Assembly (NCBI GenBank): GCA_001430745.1
Contig: KQ482003.1
Coordinates: forward strand, 147,840 to 211,839
Reading direction: 5' to 3'
From: Auxenochlorella pyrenoidosa
Taxonomy: Eukaryota > Chlorophyta > Trebouxiophyceae > Chlorellales > Chlorellaceae
DNA length: 64,000 nucleotides
The position numbers were made by a program, and so were the translations under genes. The notes under the pieces were generated by a model. That model saw nothing but the letters and a program-made list of their open reading frames with translations. It did not search any database and was not told the DNA's origin. Of this stretch, positions 1 to 11,359 are shown one piece after another (within the stretch, counting starts at the first letter, position 1; each line of letters opens with the position of its first letter).

Positions 1-1
1 C

Positions 2-535
2 GCAACAATGGCGGGCGTGCCAAGCTTCCCAGGGCCGCAGCAGCAACAGCAGCAGGTTCTGCCACCAGCCAGCAGGGCTCGAAGCAGCAGCGGCTGCGCC
101 ACTGGCCCTCCCGACGGCGGCAAAGCCGTTGCTGCCACTGTCGACGGATCAGCCGACACTGCCCTGGCCTCGGCTGCAGCTGCGCAGCCGGCCGAGGCTG
201 AGCAGCTGGCGGCCCTGACTGCCCTGCTGTCCACCCTGGAGGCTGAGGGTGAGGGTCGTGCGGCCTGCTGACTTGAAGGCAGCATGATCGCGTACAGCCT
301 GCATGCCTGCTGGCCTGCATGCCCTGCCGCGCTCTGATGGGCACGCCCCCTTCCGTGTGGCTTCCCCCTCCCACCCGCGGCAGGTGGCATTCCGGTTGCT
401 GCGCTGGCCTCCTTCCGCTCCTCCTGGCTGGGCCTGGCCCCCGCTCAGCAGCAGGCACACTTGAGCATCCTGCAAGGCATGGCCAGCCTGGGACAGTGGC
501 ATGGCGCCGCTGTCTGGGTGGCCGGCTTGCGCTGA
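2..535 (+). CDS. 3' end of an unrecognised protein (5' partial)
   Basis: The reading frame is open from base 2, so the gene enters from the left edge. Two exons fit: 2-248 and 384-535. They are joined by a phase-1 GT-AG intron (GGTGAGGG donor, CGCGGCAG acceptor), and the stop TGA is at 533-535. The visible part has a Gln run (QQQQQQ), an Ala/Ser-rich stretch, then a short helical tail with Leu/Ala/Gln repeats ending in WVAGLR. No family is recognised. An ATG at 8-10 (MAGVPSF) could be an internal Met or the start of a short protein; the open frame before it cannot decide this. TGTAA motifs at 651-655 and 764-768 fit its poly(A) site. Exon call is good; function is unknown. Confidence 0.6.
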
Positions 536-650
536 GACCAAAGCGCTGCCGCCAAACCGCTGCCGCAAAAGCAGCGATCCTTGCGGGGCTGAGTCTGCAG
601 GGCGATCAGCGTTCCTGCAGTGCAACTCAAACCCTCTGTACATGCACCCT

Positions 651-655
651 TGTAA
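651..655 (+). other. TGTAA poly(A) signal
   Basis: The motif lies 116 bases after the stop of the first gene. TGTAA is the usual chlorophyte poly(A) signal. A second copy is at 764-768, so the true site could be either. Confidence 0.5.
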
Positions 656-840
656 GCACTCCTGCCATACCTAGCTTCCATGCACCTTGCACACTCTGTA
701 CATTTTTCAACTGCTTCGCACCCATCTGCAAATAGACATGGCACAGTGCGCAGTGCTCCCTACTGTAATAAATACAGTGCTGTCACCATGGCACGGCAGA
801 GACAACAGCTGCAGCCTGGCAAGAGGCCAAGGGGGCGTCT

Positions 841-3800
841 TCAGGGCCTGCTTGAGGCGCGCTGCTCAGCACCGCCCACGCCCTGCAGGCCGCTGGCGGT
901 GCCGCCGCTCAGCGTGCTGACCGTCTGCGCCGCGCCGCGCGCCGCCAGCTCCGCCTCCAGGAACAGGCGCAGCTGGTCCAGGAGCCCCTCCTCCGCCATC
1001 TCCAGCACCTCGTCGCAGTGGATGCGCTGCAGGCGGGGCCCGGGGGGGGGGGCGGGCTCGGCATGTAGCAGGGCCAGTGCAGCACGCGCACAGCAGCATG
1101 CATGCACTGCACACACTGTGCCACCAGGCGCCACCCAGCCTGGGCTGCGCCCTGTGCTGCGTCGCCAGCACCGTGCCTGCGGGCGTTCCCCGGGCCGCCC
1201 AGCCGGCGCACCTGGGTGGGGCGGTCCATGTGCAGGAAGGCGTGGAAGTAGGCGTGGCGGGAGGCGGCTGCGGGGGGGCAAGGCAAGGGGGAGAAAGGTA
1301 AGGGTGGCGCAACCCTGCACGTGCCACCTGCTGTGCTGGCACCCAAGGCGCGGCTCAGCGGCACACCCGCTCGTGCCAGAGAGCCCAAGCACCCGAGGGC
1401 TGCCGCGCAAGCTCTACATCACACAAGCGCGCGGCGCAGGGTCCCTACCTGGCAGCCCGCAGGCCATCACAGCGGGCTTCATCCACGAGTAGAATTCATA
1501 AGGGCTGGGGTCGGCCGGCAGCCCTGCTGCTGCTCTGCCTGCGGCTGCAGCTGCTGGTGCGGCAGCGGTGGGTGCGCAAGGCGCGGCAGGTGGAGGCGGC
1601 GGCTTGCTGCCGCCCTCCTCGGGCCTGGCTGCTGCCTGGGTTGCCTCCCGCTGCTGCTCCGCAGGCTGCTGCTGCCGCGTCTGCGGCCGAGGTGGGGCGG
1701 CAGGTAGGAGCTCGCCATCCATGGGCTGGGTGGCCTGCAGCTCTGCCGGTACGTCTCGCTGCTGGTGCTGCTGCTCCTGCTGCTGCTGCCGTTGCTGCCC
1801 TTCCTCGTCCTGCCGCTCCTCCTTCACGCACACCTGCTGCTGCTGCAGCTGAGCAGCCGGCTGGTGCTGCTGGGGCGAGGCCCCGCAAGCCTGCTTGGTG
1901 CGCGCCGCCGCCAGCATTTTGTCGACGCACAGCTGCCGGATGGTGCCGCCAGGGCTGCGCAGCAGCCCCGCCTCTTCCGCCGTGCGCTTCCTGCCCGCCA
2001 GCGGCGTGCCGCCGCCGCCGTCGCGCCCGCCTGCTGCCGTCACGTCGGGCGGCATATGCTTAGCTGGACTGCCGGTTGTGCTTGCGCCACCCGCGGCGGC
2101 GGCAGCCGGATCAGCGGCAGGAGCCCGGAGCACGGTGGCCAGCGCCCTTGGCTCCCCTGCACCGCCTGCCTGCGCGCCTGCGCCGCCGGGCCGGGCCGTC
2201 CCGCGCAGGGTCAGGGTGTTCCCCGGCTGCAGGTGCATGGCCCTGGCGGCCTCCCTCCAGCCGCGGCCCAGCGGGTGGCCCCTGTCGGGCGCGTGGCCCG
2301 CGCTCACGGCAAAGACCTGGCCGCTCAGCAGCTGCAGCTGGATGCGCGGCGCATAGGGCCCAAAGATGGCGCCCCAGGCCTGCTCTGCAGGCAGGAGGGC
2401 GGGGCAAGCAGCAGGGCCGCTTGGCAGCAGCCGGGCTTTCCGGTGGGGACAGGCGCAGCCGGGCGGCTGCCTGCTGCGATTCGCTTGGATGGGCATGCAA
2501 ACCTCTGGGCACGTGCACGCTGCCTGCTTTCCTCCCCGCCGCCTTCCCTCGCGTGCATGCCTCACCCTCCTCTCGCGCCTCCCCACGGCCCCTCCTCCAC
2601 CCACCTACCCACCCCACCCCACCCCACCCCACCCCACCCCCACCCTGCCCACCCACCCGTGATGCACAGCGCGTTCTGGCAATTGCCCGTCATCCGCTTC
2701 TGGGCCCCCCCCTCCGGCAGCAGCTTCCACTGCGACTTCCTGCTGCCCTTGCTCGCCGCCGCTGCGGGCAGCCTGTCGACCACGGGCGGCGCCGGCGGCG
2801 CCGTCAAGCCCGCCGCCGCCACCGCGGCCGCCGCCGCCTGCTGCCCCGCTGTGCTCATGAAGCGCTCCAGGATGGCTGGCTTGAGCGTCGCCAGGTCGGC
2901 CGCCCCCACCAGGCTGGCCATCAGCTGGGCGTCGCGAGTATAGAAGGCCAGCGGGAAGTTGAGGTTGACGCGCTCCAGTGGCTCTGCAGGCAGCCAGGGG
3001 CGGGGGTGGGGGTGGGGCAAGCTGCTCTTGCGGCACGCTTGAAGCTGGCTCCCCAAGGCCCGGGGGGCCGTGCTCAGCGGGGCCCCAGGCTGCCGACCAG
3101 GCCCAGGCCAACCCCGGCATGGCGCATCGGCCGGCTGCCCTTGCTGCCTGTGCACAAAGCTGTGGAAGCCGCGCCGCGTCACAGCAGGACTGCTGGCAGC
3201 CCGCTGCCTGGCCGCCTGCCCTTGCAGCCCTGAACGCCCCTCCACTGCCGCAGCCCGTTGCGAGCCCTCCCCCCGCCAGCCCACCTCCTCGCTGGCGCTG
3301 CACCCAGAGGCGCGCCACGTCGCGCGCCATGCCCGCCGCCGCGGGCACCGAGTAGCCGCCCCCAAAGTAGGCTCTTTTCCCTGCCTGTGGCCGGGTCCCG
3401 GACGCTGATCTGCACGTTCAGGGCGCGGCAGGGAACGGGCGTACGGTGAGACGGCAGCGCATGCAGGCAGGCGCGCGGGCAGCACGACGCAAGCCTGCGA
3501 GGGCGGGAGGCAGGCGCTGCAGCACGCTGGGCCCCAGGGCTGGCCGGCACGCAGTGTCGAGATGCGCCGCCCCGGCCTCGCCTGGACGCTCAGGACCTGG
3601 CTGTTGTGGGGCTGCAAGGAAGGAGGAGTTGGCGGGAGTCAGCAAGTGGGCGAGCAGAGTCTGCCGTCGCGTGGTCGGCTTTGTCAACATGCATGCAGAC
3701 CAGCTGGGCACGAGTCGGGGACAGGGCAGCCAGGAAAGATTCACAGCAGCTGGCGAAGCCAGGAAGCATGCACAGCAGTCGGCGCAGCCAGCCCGTACAC

Positions 3801-3940
3801 TACGTGCTTGCCGGTAGCACCCCAGGAGCTTGGTGGGCGGCAAGAAGGCTAGGTCAGCGGGCACAGGCCCCCCCGGAGCGGCTGAAGGCTGGGCTGCTAC
3901 TGCTGCAGCAGGTAGGGGCGATGCTGCCGCTGCACCACCG

Positions 3941-3994
<54 letters not shown>

Positions 3995-4796
3995 GCAGGT
4001 AACAGAGTGTCCTTCTTCTCTGCACTGCCCATCTGAGCCTCCCCTCCTGCACTGGCTCCGACGCCCTGCTGTTTGCTAGTGACAAACGTGGGCGCTGATG
4101 ATGCGGTGTGGGTTGCCGCCCCGCGCGGCTGCCCTGCCTCCTGCGCTTCTGCAGGTGCCTCGCCGGGCGCTCCGCCCGCCGCCGCAGCTTCGTCTGCTGA
4201 TACCAGGTTGCACAAAAACTCCTCCCAGGACAGGTTTCGCAGGGCCTGTGTGCAGCCGAGGCAGGGCAGGGCAGGGCAGGGCGTGGGATAGGACAGGCAT
4301 GAGGCGGCAGGGAGGGGCATGCGCTTTGAGTGCCTGGATGGTGCAATGAAGTCCAACTGCCATCCACAGGAAGGCAAGCCCGGCGCCTGTGCATTGCAGT
4401 GCAGCCTGCGGGCTGCCCAGCCTCACCTCCTCGGCCTGCAGAAAGTCTGCAGTGGAGTCTGGCGCTCTCAGCAGGCAAGCACCCAGCGGGAGGTCGCGGT
4501 CCACCGCCAGCTTAAAGGTCAGCAGGTCCGCGATCTCGTTTGCCTCCTCCTCCTGCGGCGGTGGCCTCACCAGCGCATTGGGTTGGGCGCAGCAGCCTGA
4601 AGGAAGCCACGCGCAGGTCGAGCGCCGCCGCAACCGCCGCTGTCGCCTGGCAACAACCCTGCAGAACTCTAGTCGCCGATATCCTCACCGAATGCTGCAC
4701 AGCGATGAGGGACCCGTCGTCTGCAAGTCGGACGGTCCAGCCATCCGCTCCAGCTGCAACCGTGACAAGCTCTAAAGGCGCACAAACCTCCCCCAT
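841..4796 (-). CDS. AP2-domain protein with a following B3-like domain (RAV-like)
   Basis: Nine exons fit with consistent phases: 4689-4796, 4427-4552, 3799-4245, 3582-3611, 3285-3384, 2657-2983, 1449-2384, 1212-1267 and 841-1026, giving 771 aa. After a Gln-repeat linker (about residues 130-150), an AP2 domain is built across four exons. It has KLLGCYRQ, then QVLSVQ, then AGKRAYFGGGYSVP, then GMARDVARLWV, and ends RVNLNFPLAFY, the usual AP2 closing NFP strand. About 90 residues later a B3-like fold follows: a strand ending LCIT, EQAWGAIFG, a Leu-rich strand LQLLSGQVFAV, then GRGWREAARAMHLQPGNTLTL, which mirrors the B3 GW..F....L..GD end. The C-terminus is Gln-rich, then helical. The likely role is sequence-specific DNA binding in the nucleus. 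The AP2 call is firm only when the 30-nt exon and a GC-AG intron (donor at 3581-3580) are used; B3 is inference. It is divergent from the next AP2 gene, 171 bases away. Confidence 0.75.
2609..2643 (-). repeat. (TGGGG)n intronic repeat
   Basis: On the plus strand it reads ACCCC repeated about six times. It lies just inside the donor end of an intron of the AP2/B3 gene, so the pre-mRNA carries runs of G4 spaced by T, a classic G-quadruplex pattern. Confidence 0.85.
3944..3993 (-). repeat. (CAG)16 trinucleotide repeat encoding poly-Gln
   Basis: About 16.7 perfect units of TGC/CTG on the plus strand. It is read as CAG in the AP2/B3 gene and makes an uninterrupted Gln tract before the AP2 domain. 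Pure units suggest length variation between strains. Confidence 0.95.
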
Positions 4797-4967
4797 AGCA
4801 AGTACCCGCCAACGGCGGTTTTATCGACAGAAACGAGGGTATCACACCCCGATGCGAGCGCAAGATGTGATGCCACCGCCGCCACGCGGGCGGCGACCTT
4901 TCTCAGTGCCTGCAGCTGCACGCCATTGTTCTGATTTGGCTCGCTATCACGATCAAGACTCGCCGCC
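4797..4967. promoter_or_regulatory. Shared divergent promoter of two AP2 genes
   Basis: Only 171 bases separate the two start codons (4796 minus, 4968 plus). The interval therefore must hold both 5' UTRs and core promoters. No TATA box is evident. The coupling suggests joint regulation, which is inference from spacing alone. Confidence 0.55.
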
Positions 4968-7464
4968 ATGCCTCCCCCAGGCTTCATAGCCGCGCTGCAG
5001 CGGCGAATGGCCACTGCGGTAGCGGCCGCTGCCACCGCAGCCGGGCAGGGCGGCGAGGGCCACCCCCGGTCTGGGAAAAGCGGCCAGCGAGGAGTGACAC
5101 TGCACAAGTGAGTGAGCAGCCGGCGTCCAAGGCCGCCTGCTGACCTTGCAAGGCAGGCTGCGTTTGCTGCCTTGTGCAGGAGGCCTTGGCTGCCAGCTGC
5201 TCGACCTCTTGGAACCTCAGAGAGTGGTGGCAGTGGGCAGGCAGCGGTACGGGACTGGCCCTCAGGCCGGCAGGAGGAGGTTTACCATGCAACCGATCCT
5301 TGCGGCAGCGCCTCCTGCTGCCCGCCTGGCTGCCGCCGCATGTGCCTGCCTGCCTCGCTCCTGCACCAGCGGCGTCTGCGGGCCGCTGCCCCTGCCCGCA
5401 GGCGCACCCAGCGCTACGAGGGCCACATCTGGACGGACAAGAAGCAGGTGTACCTGGGTGAGGCTGCGGCCTGGGGGCACTGCAAGATGGGGGCCAGCTG
5501 TTGCTGCAGTTCAAAAGCAGGAGGCCATAAGGGGGAGGCTGCTGCCTTCATCCAAGGGGAAGCGAGCTGCACCAGTGCGAAACCCTGCGCTGCGGGCTAG
5601 GCAAGCAGCCGCAGCGTGGTAAGGCTGCTGCCGCGCGCCCACCACTGCCCCTCCCCTCACCCCCTGCAGGCGCGTACAACGTGCCGGAGCAGGCGGGCTG
5701 CGCGCACGACGTGATGGCCCTCAAGACCCGGCCCGCCGCCCGGCCAGACAACCTAAACTTCGAGGCAGCCTCCTACGCCGAGCTGCTGCCCTTCCTGCAG
5801 CAGATGGCGCAGGTGGGGGGGGTGGGAGGGCAGGGGCTGGGCATGCAGGGAGAGGCGGGGGCGGGGTGGGAGGGGGGGCGTGCACTGTGCGCGGTTCTGG
5901 CCGGGTGCCAGCCTGCCATTGGAGGAAGGGCGGCGAGGGCAAGCAGCGCCACTGGGGAGCAGCTGCACTCCAGCTGCCCAGGGCAGATGCTGCCGTCTCC
6001 ACGCCCCCCATGGCCGCGCAGGCCGAGGTGGTTGCCGCGCTGCGAGAGTTCTCAAAGAGCGCCAGCGCGCGCGTCGCTGGCGGCGCCGCACCCGCCGCCC
6101 GCCCCAGCAAACGCCCGGCCCCTGCCAGCAGCGCCACCCTGTCCATCAGCAACTCGACGCAGGGAGGCACAGAGGCCGGCGGCGGCGCAGGGGCTGGGGC
6201 CGACAGCGCCGTCGCCGCCCGCCCGCAGCCCGCCCGCCGTGCAGACAGTGCGGGCGGCCTGCGACGTGCCAGCAAGCGCAAGTGCCCCACCCCCACCCCC
6301 TCTGTCACCGACCTGGAGAGCATGGAGCGCGCACTGCTGAGGCAGCAGGCCCAGCAGAGACAGCAGGCACAGCAGCAGGGTCTGCCTCCGCTGCCGCTGC
6401 CCCTGCAGCGGCAGCAGCAGGCGCAGGGATGGCAGCAGGAGGCGGCCCGAGCTGCAACAGCTGCTGCTGCCGCCGCAGCTGCTGCTCAGAGTGTCTGTGC
6501 TGGGAGCTCTGGTGGCGGTGCCGGCGGCAGCAGCTACAAACAGTGGTGTGCTGCCGCGCTGCCTGGCACGGGCAGCGAAGAGCAGCTGCAGGCCTCACCA
6601 AGCGAGCTGCTGCTGTGGCCACCGAGCATGCAGCAGCAGTCACCTCCTGGCACAGCAGGGTGCAGCCCCACGCACGCAGAGCACAGCAGAGCGGCAGAGG
6701 CAGATCCAGCCGCAGGGCTAGCGCCGCCCCCCCTGCTGCTGTCAGCGCATGACGCCGCCCAGCTGGCACCAGGCAATGCCGGCCTGGTCGCCACCGAGGC
6801 AGCACTGACTGCGGGGCTCTGGCAGGCCCCCGCGTACAGTCCGCTTAGAATCCGGCCCCTGCAGGAGGCTCCGGCATCCATCCTGCAGCTGCCAGAAAGC
6901 CTGGCCATCCAGGGAGGGCAGTATCTCCCACCCGCGTCAGGCGGCGCAAAGGCCGCGGGGGACGTGCAGGGCAGCAGCCTGCTTGCTCCCGGCATCCCGC
7001 CACCAGCAGTGACTGCCGACGCTCTACAGCAACTGTCAGGGCTGCCTGCCTCTTTGACCACGCTGCTGCGGCATCCTCTGTGGGCGGTCCTCGGAGGTGC
7101 AGGCATGTCCATCGGCCGTGGCAGCCCTCTGTATGCAGGCATGCCTGCTGCCCTGCCTCCTCCCCCACAGCCCTGCATGGCAGGATGGGCAGGGCCAGAG
7201 CAGCTGACCTCGGCATGTGCAACAGCCGAAGCAGGGCTGCCGCCGGGCACGCCCTCCCTGGCAGCCCAGTACCAGTTGCAGCTGGCAGCGCCGCCCCAGC
7301 AACCGGCCGCACACCTGCCCGCACCTGCTGCTGTTACACAGCAGGGAGCAGTGCAGCTGGCACCCCCATCGCTGCTGAGCCCAGTGGTGGCCACGCGTGC
7401 AGTGCAAGAGCTGGCCAGCATTCAGCTGGCGGCCAATCTGTTTCACCCCAGGCCTCCCCTGTGA
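4968..7464 (+). CDS. AP2/ERF-domain transcription factor
   Basis: Four exons, 4968-5107, 5402-5457, 5670-5812 and 6022-7464, join in phases 2, 1 and 0 to give 593 aa. The start ATG at 4968 gives MPPPGF. The AP2 domain spans about residues 37-105. It shows QRGVTLHKRTQRYEGHIW, KKQVYLGAYNVP, a helix with AGCAHDVMALK, and DNLNFEAASYAELLPF. The RGV, GHIW and YLG signatures and the helix make this the clearest AP2 domain in the window. The remaining 480 residues are one large exon rich in Ala, Gln, Pro and Ser with no second recognisable domain, as in many algal AP2 proteins. It is a nuclear DNA-binding regulator by family; targets are unknown. It shares a 171-base divergent promoter with the AP2/B3 gene on the other strand. 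Confidence 0.88.
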
Positions 7465-7769
7465 GGGGTACCTCTGCGTGCAGAATGGCGCCTCAAACTG
7501 ATCTTGCTTGCCATTGGAGCTTGCGCCCGCCCTGCCCGCCAATCGCGCGTGTGGCTTGCATGCCATTCATCCTTGTGAGCACTAGCCAACTCATGCGGCA
7601 TCAGCTGCATAGCCAAAGGCGAAGGGCGGAGAGGCGGACCTGTTGCAACTGCGTGAGATGACTTGTGGAGCTGCCGCTGAGAGAAAGCGTGCATGGCGCC
7701 GCCTCTTCTGCGGCGCCTGCTCCGCCTACAGCGACCCCTTCTGCCCCGTTGCTGGCAGATCCACCAGCC

Positions 7770-8348
7770 ATGGCACAGCCCCCTAGCGCACCAGGCGTCC
7801 CCCAGAACAAGGTGGAGGCCCTTGGAGAGGGCCTGTGGCACCCACGCCTGGTGTTCAAGCGGGAGCTGGCCCCACTGGGCCTGTACAGCTCGGAGGAGGC
7901 TGCCCAGGCTGCCTACGATGCTGCCAAGCTGCGGGTGATCGGTCTGGGTGGGCGCCGGCGGCGGCGGGAAAGGCGGGAGCGGCGGCACGAGCAGCGGGCG
8001 CTGACCTCTGGGTGCACCTCGCCTGCCTCTCCTTTGGGAACACGCATCTTCCGAGCATCAGTTGACTTGGATGAACAACCACTGGACCTCCCTTCAGGCC
8101 GCCCTGGAGCTGGGCAAGGATGTGGCGGGCATGAAGCTGCACCGCCCTGTCGCCGCCTACACCACCCACCCGCTCTGGCAGCGCCTGCTGGTCGAGGGGT
8201 GCAGCTTCAGGGAGGCGTGCTCACTCCTGGCACACGGGCTTGCTGCCGGCCTGCTTGCGCCAGCGGGCGAGGCGGCGGTGCACCTGCAGGCCACAGAGGC
8301 AGCCGTTGCGGCGACAGCGCAGCATGGGCAAGCTCTGCAGCAGCAGCT

Positions 8349-8379
<31 letters not shown>

Positions 8380-11359
8380 ACACGGCCTTCAGCAATGCCC
8401 ATCCTGCCGGCTGCAATCGCAGCCCCAATACCGCCGCCCACGGCGCCTCCAGCTGCGGAGCAACCCGGAACAGCTGCCAACGTGGCCAGCGCTGCCGCGC
8501 CATCCGGCCCGCCTGCAGCTGCAACGGGCACAGCAAAACTGGTGCAGACGGGAGAGGCAGCTGGATCGCCACTCACGGTGCAGGCAGGAGCAGGGCATCG
8601 GAGGCCGCGGTACTGGTGCGAGTACCCCGCGGGCAGCGGGCAGTTTGCCAGGTCACTGGCTGGGGAGGCTGTCACCAGGGGCCGCATCTGGCTGCCAGGT
8701 GGGCACCTTCCTTGCAACCCAATGCGCCTGAGCACCTGGAATGCTGAGAACCAGGAATGCCCATGAGACACGAGGCGGTACCAGGCTGCTGTGCCCAGTG
8801 GTTTGCAGCCTGCACATAGTCCGGTCCCGCCTCACCATACCGGCCCTGCCAGCCTTTCCACGCCGCCCTCCTGGCCTTCATTTCTGGCACCTGCAGACGC
8901 GACGGTGGCAGCAGGGTTTCCAGGCATCAACGGCAGACCCGCTGGCAGCATGACCATGCGCCTGGCGGCAGGAAAGCCAGTCTCTGCAGCGGCCGGTGCC
9001 ACAGGCGGGGTCGGCATCGATTGGACCATCCCCTGGAGCTCTGTCCATGTTCGTGGCTCTGCCAAGCGCTGCCTCACCCTGCCCATGGCGCTGCTGAGAG
9101 CGCAGCAGGCAAGCACGATCGTGGAGCGCGGCAGGTTCCCTGGCACAGCACTTGCCGCTGCATGCCCATGTCTTGCGACCCTGCGACTGAACATGCTGCA
9201 AGCACCAACGGAGTTCACTGCTGCTTGTCCGCCCTGCAGCTGGAGGCGGGCGACGTGCTGGCCCTGCGAGGCGGCCTCTCCCCTTCCTTTTCCATCTGGC
9301 CGGCGGGGTCTGCCCAGGCCCAGGCTTTTGAGCAGTTTGAGCGGGCTGCTGCCTTCAGTTTTCGCACGGGCAGCTTACAGGCAGCAGGCGCGCAAGCTGC
9401 AAGCATTGCTGGCAGCAGTGACGAGGGCAGCGACGCTGGTGTGGGTCAGGCCGTGGACGAGGTCGGCAGCAGGCAGCCCAGGAGCAGGCACCTGAACAGC
9501 GGCGCCAGCCAAGGCAGGAGGGACCGGCATGAGGAGCCAAGCAGGATGGCTGGCGCCAGCCTGCCACAGTCATCCCAGCCCGGCCGAGAGGCCGCCCCTT
9601 TGGCTGCAGAAGCTCTGCAGGGCAGCCTGCCTCCTGACGCGGAGGTCCGCTGCTCAGGTGGAAGGCCCACTGCCGCGCCTGGCCCCGCTGGAGCGGAGCC
9701 GGTTGGCCCTCGTGCCAGGATCTCCTACTGGCAGGAGTTTCCAGCAGGCAGCAGGCAGTTTGCCAAGTGCCTGGCAGGCCACGAAGCCCGGTCCGGGAGG
9801 CTGAGGCTGGCGGGTAGGTGCTGTGCCCCTCCTCCAGCGCCAGGCACAGCCGAGTGACAGCTCCTGACTGCACTGCAGTGTGCGTCCCCCCCCTGTCTGT
9901 CTCCAGGCATCAACACAATGTACGAATCACCAATTCACGTGACATTCGCTCACCGCTACTCGCTGCACAAGCCATTCCTGCAGGCTGGATGCTCGCAGCC
10001 ACCTACCCCGACATTCAGACCAGCACTGAGGGCAGCATGCAGGCACGGCTGGCCGCTGGAAAGGCTGCTGCACCTGGGCCTGTCACGGATAGCGGCGTGG
10101 GAGCCAAGTGGGCCCTCTCATGGCGCACCAACACCGACAGGGGGAAGGAGCACCGCTACCTCATCCTGCCCCGCCCTCTCCTGAGCGCCCAGCAGGCAAG
10201 CAGCCCCCATAGCGCTTGGGTTCTCCGGCTGTGCGTTGTTGCCGACAGTGAGCTGAGATTTTACCATGCAGTGCACCGCTAGTGTTGCCCTGCTGCCTTA
10301 GAAGGCAGCTTGACTGTGGTGAGCGCGAGCTCGCGTCACTATGCCGCCCTCCCGAGATCCATGCAGCTGGAGGCGGGGGACGTGCTGGCCCTGTGCGGCG
10401 GACCCTCCCCGTGCCTTTCCATCTGGCCGGCAGGGTCTGCCCAGGCCCAGGAATTTCACCGATTCGAGCAGTCTCGCAGCCGGTGCTGGGGCACCCTGCA
10501 TGCTGTACCCACAGCGGCTGAGGACAGCACCCGTGATGGGCAGGGCTGCAGCATCAACGGGGACGTGGGAAGACCCTACGAGGAGCAGGACACCAGCGGT
10601 GCTGTGCGCAAGAGGGAAACTGGAGGATGCACAGCCGCCTGGCTGCTGCAGCCCAACAGCAAGCGACGGCAGCTGGAGTCACAAGGGGAGGAGATGGGCA
10701 GCAGATTCTGGCATGAGCATGGGCCAGCCTCCAGTGACGAATGGCAGCACGAGCAGGGCACGGCGGCTGCTGTGCTGATCAGGGCGGCAGCCCCGGAACC
10801 CACAGCTTTGACAGCTGCAGGGATGGGACCGACATCTGCTGGGCGCCAAGAGCTGCAGCACGGCTCTCCTGTGAGCAGCATTGGCAGGCCTGGTGCTGCC
10901 GGCACGCTGCCAGCACTGCCAGAGGTGGCTGCAGTAGAAGCAGACGAGGGCCAGCTGTGGATGGCAATAGCTGCCGCGCTGGGCTTACTGGAGGCCCGGG
11001 GTAAGGACGTCAGGGATGTGCTGAGCTGTGAATGCAGGGGGGGTTGAGCTTGATGTTGCACTGCTCATGGTATGGTGCGCTCGGGATTGCCAAGCCGCGT
11101 TCCCAGGCTGCCCAGCGTTCCTCCCATGACTTTGTCGCCCCACCTGCTGAACCTTCCCTCCCCAGGCACGCCGCCTGCTGCCCTGCGGGCCTACCGTCTG
11201 GCACTGATGAGCATGGAGTCTGGCCGCTGGCGCTTGGCACACTATGGACTGCTGCGGGCCTTTGTGCTGCGCGGCGAGTGGCAGCAGGCGGCTGCCTGGA
11301 TGGGCCAAGCGGCCAAGCAGCTGAGAGGCAAGGCGCAGCAGCTGCAGGATGGCATATAA
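7770..11359 (+). CDS. Degenerate AP2-domain protein with two tandem B3-like domains
   Basis: Exons: 7770-7934, 8062 (or 8098)-8698, 8897-9108, 9240-9813, 9984-10195, 10367-11000 and 11166-11359. The N-terminus has only the second half of an AP2 domain: WHPRLVFKREL, then LGLYSSEEAAQAAYDAAKLR. The RGV strand is missing. After a CAG-encoded Gln run come two copies of one domain. Copy 1 runs YWCEYPAGSGQFARSLAG, GSMTMRLAAGK, CLTLPMALLRAQQ, LEAGDVLALRGG. Copy 2 runs YWQEFPAGSRQFAKCLAG, GSMQARLAAGK, YLILPRPLLSAQQ, LEAGDVLALCGG. The L.AGDVLAL end and Trp/Phe-rich strands resemble B3. Both copies have a 212-nt middle exon followed by a GC-AG intron at the same site, so domain and introns were duplicated together. 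The first intron is the least certain (GTGATC donor). A 60-residue helical tail ends the protein. Confidence 0.7.
8350..8378 (+). repeat. (CAG)n repeat encoding poly-Gln
   Basis: About nine CAG units in the linker between the AP2 half-domain and the first B3-like domain. Confidence 0.9.

Noticed and set aside
3385..3581. Coding read of the segment with ISVRDPATGREK in the AP2/B3 gene
   Set aside because: It is out of frame with the AP2 strand that follows (AGKRAYFGG). The GC-AG intron that removes it restores the domain.
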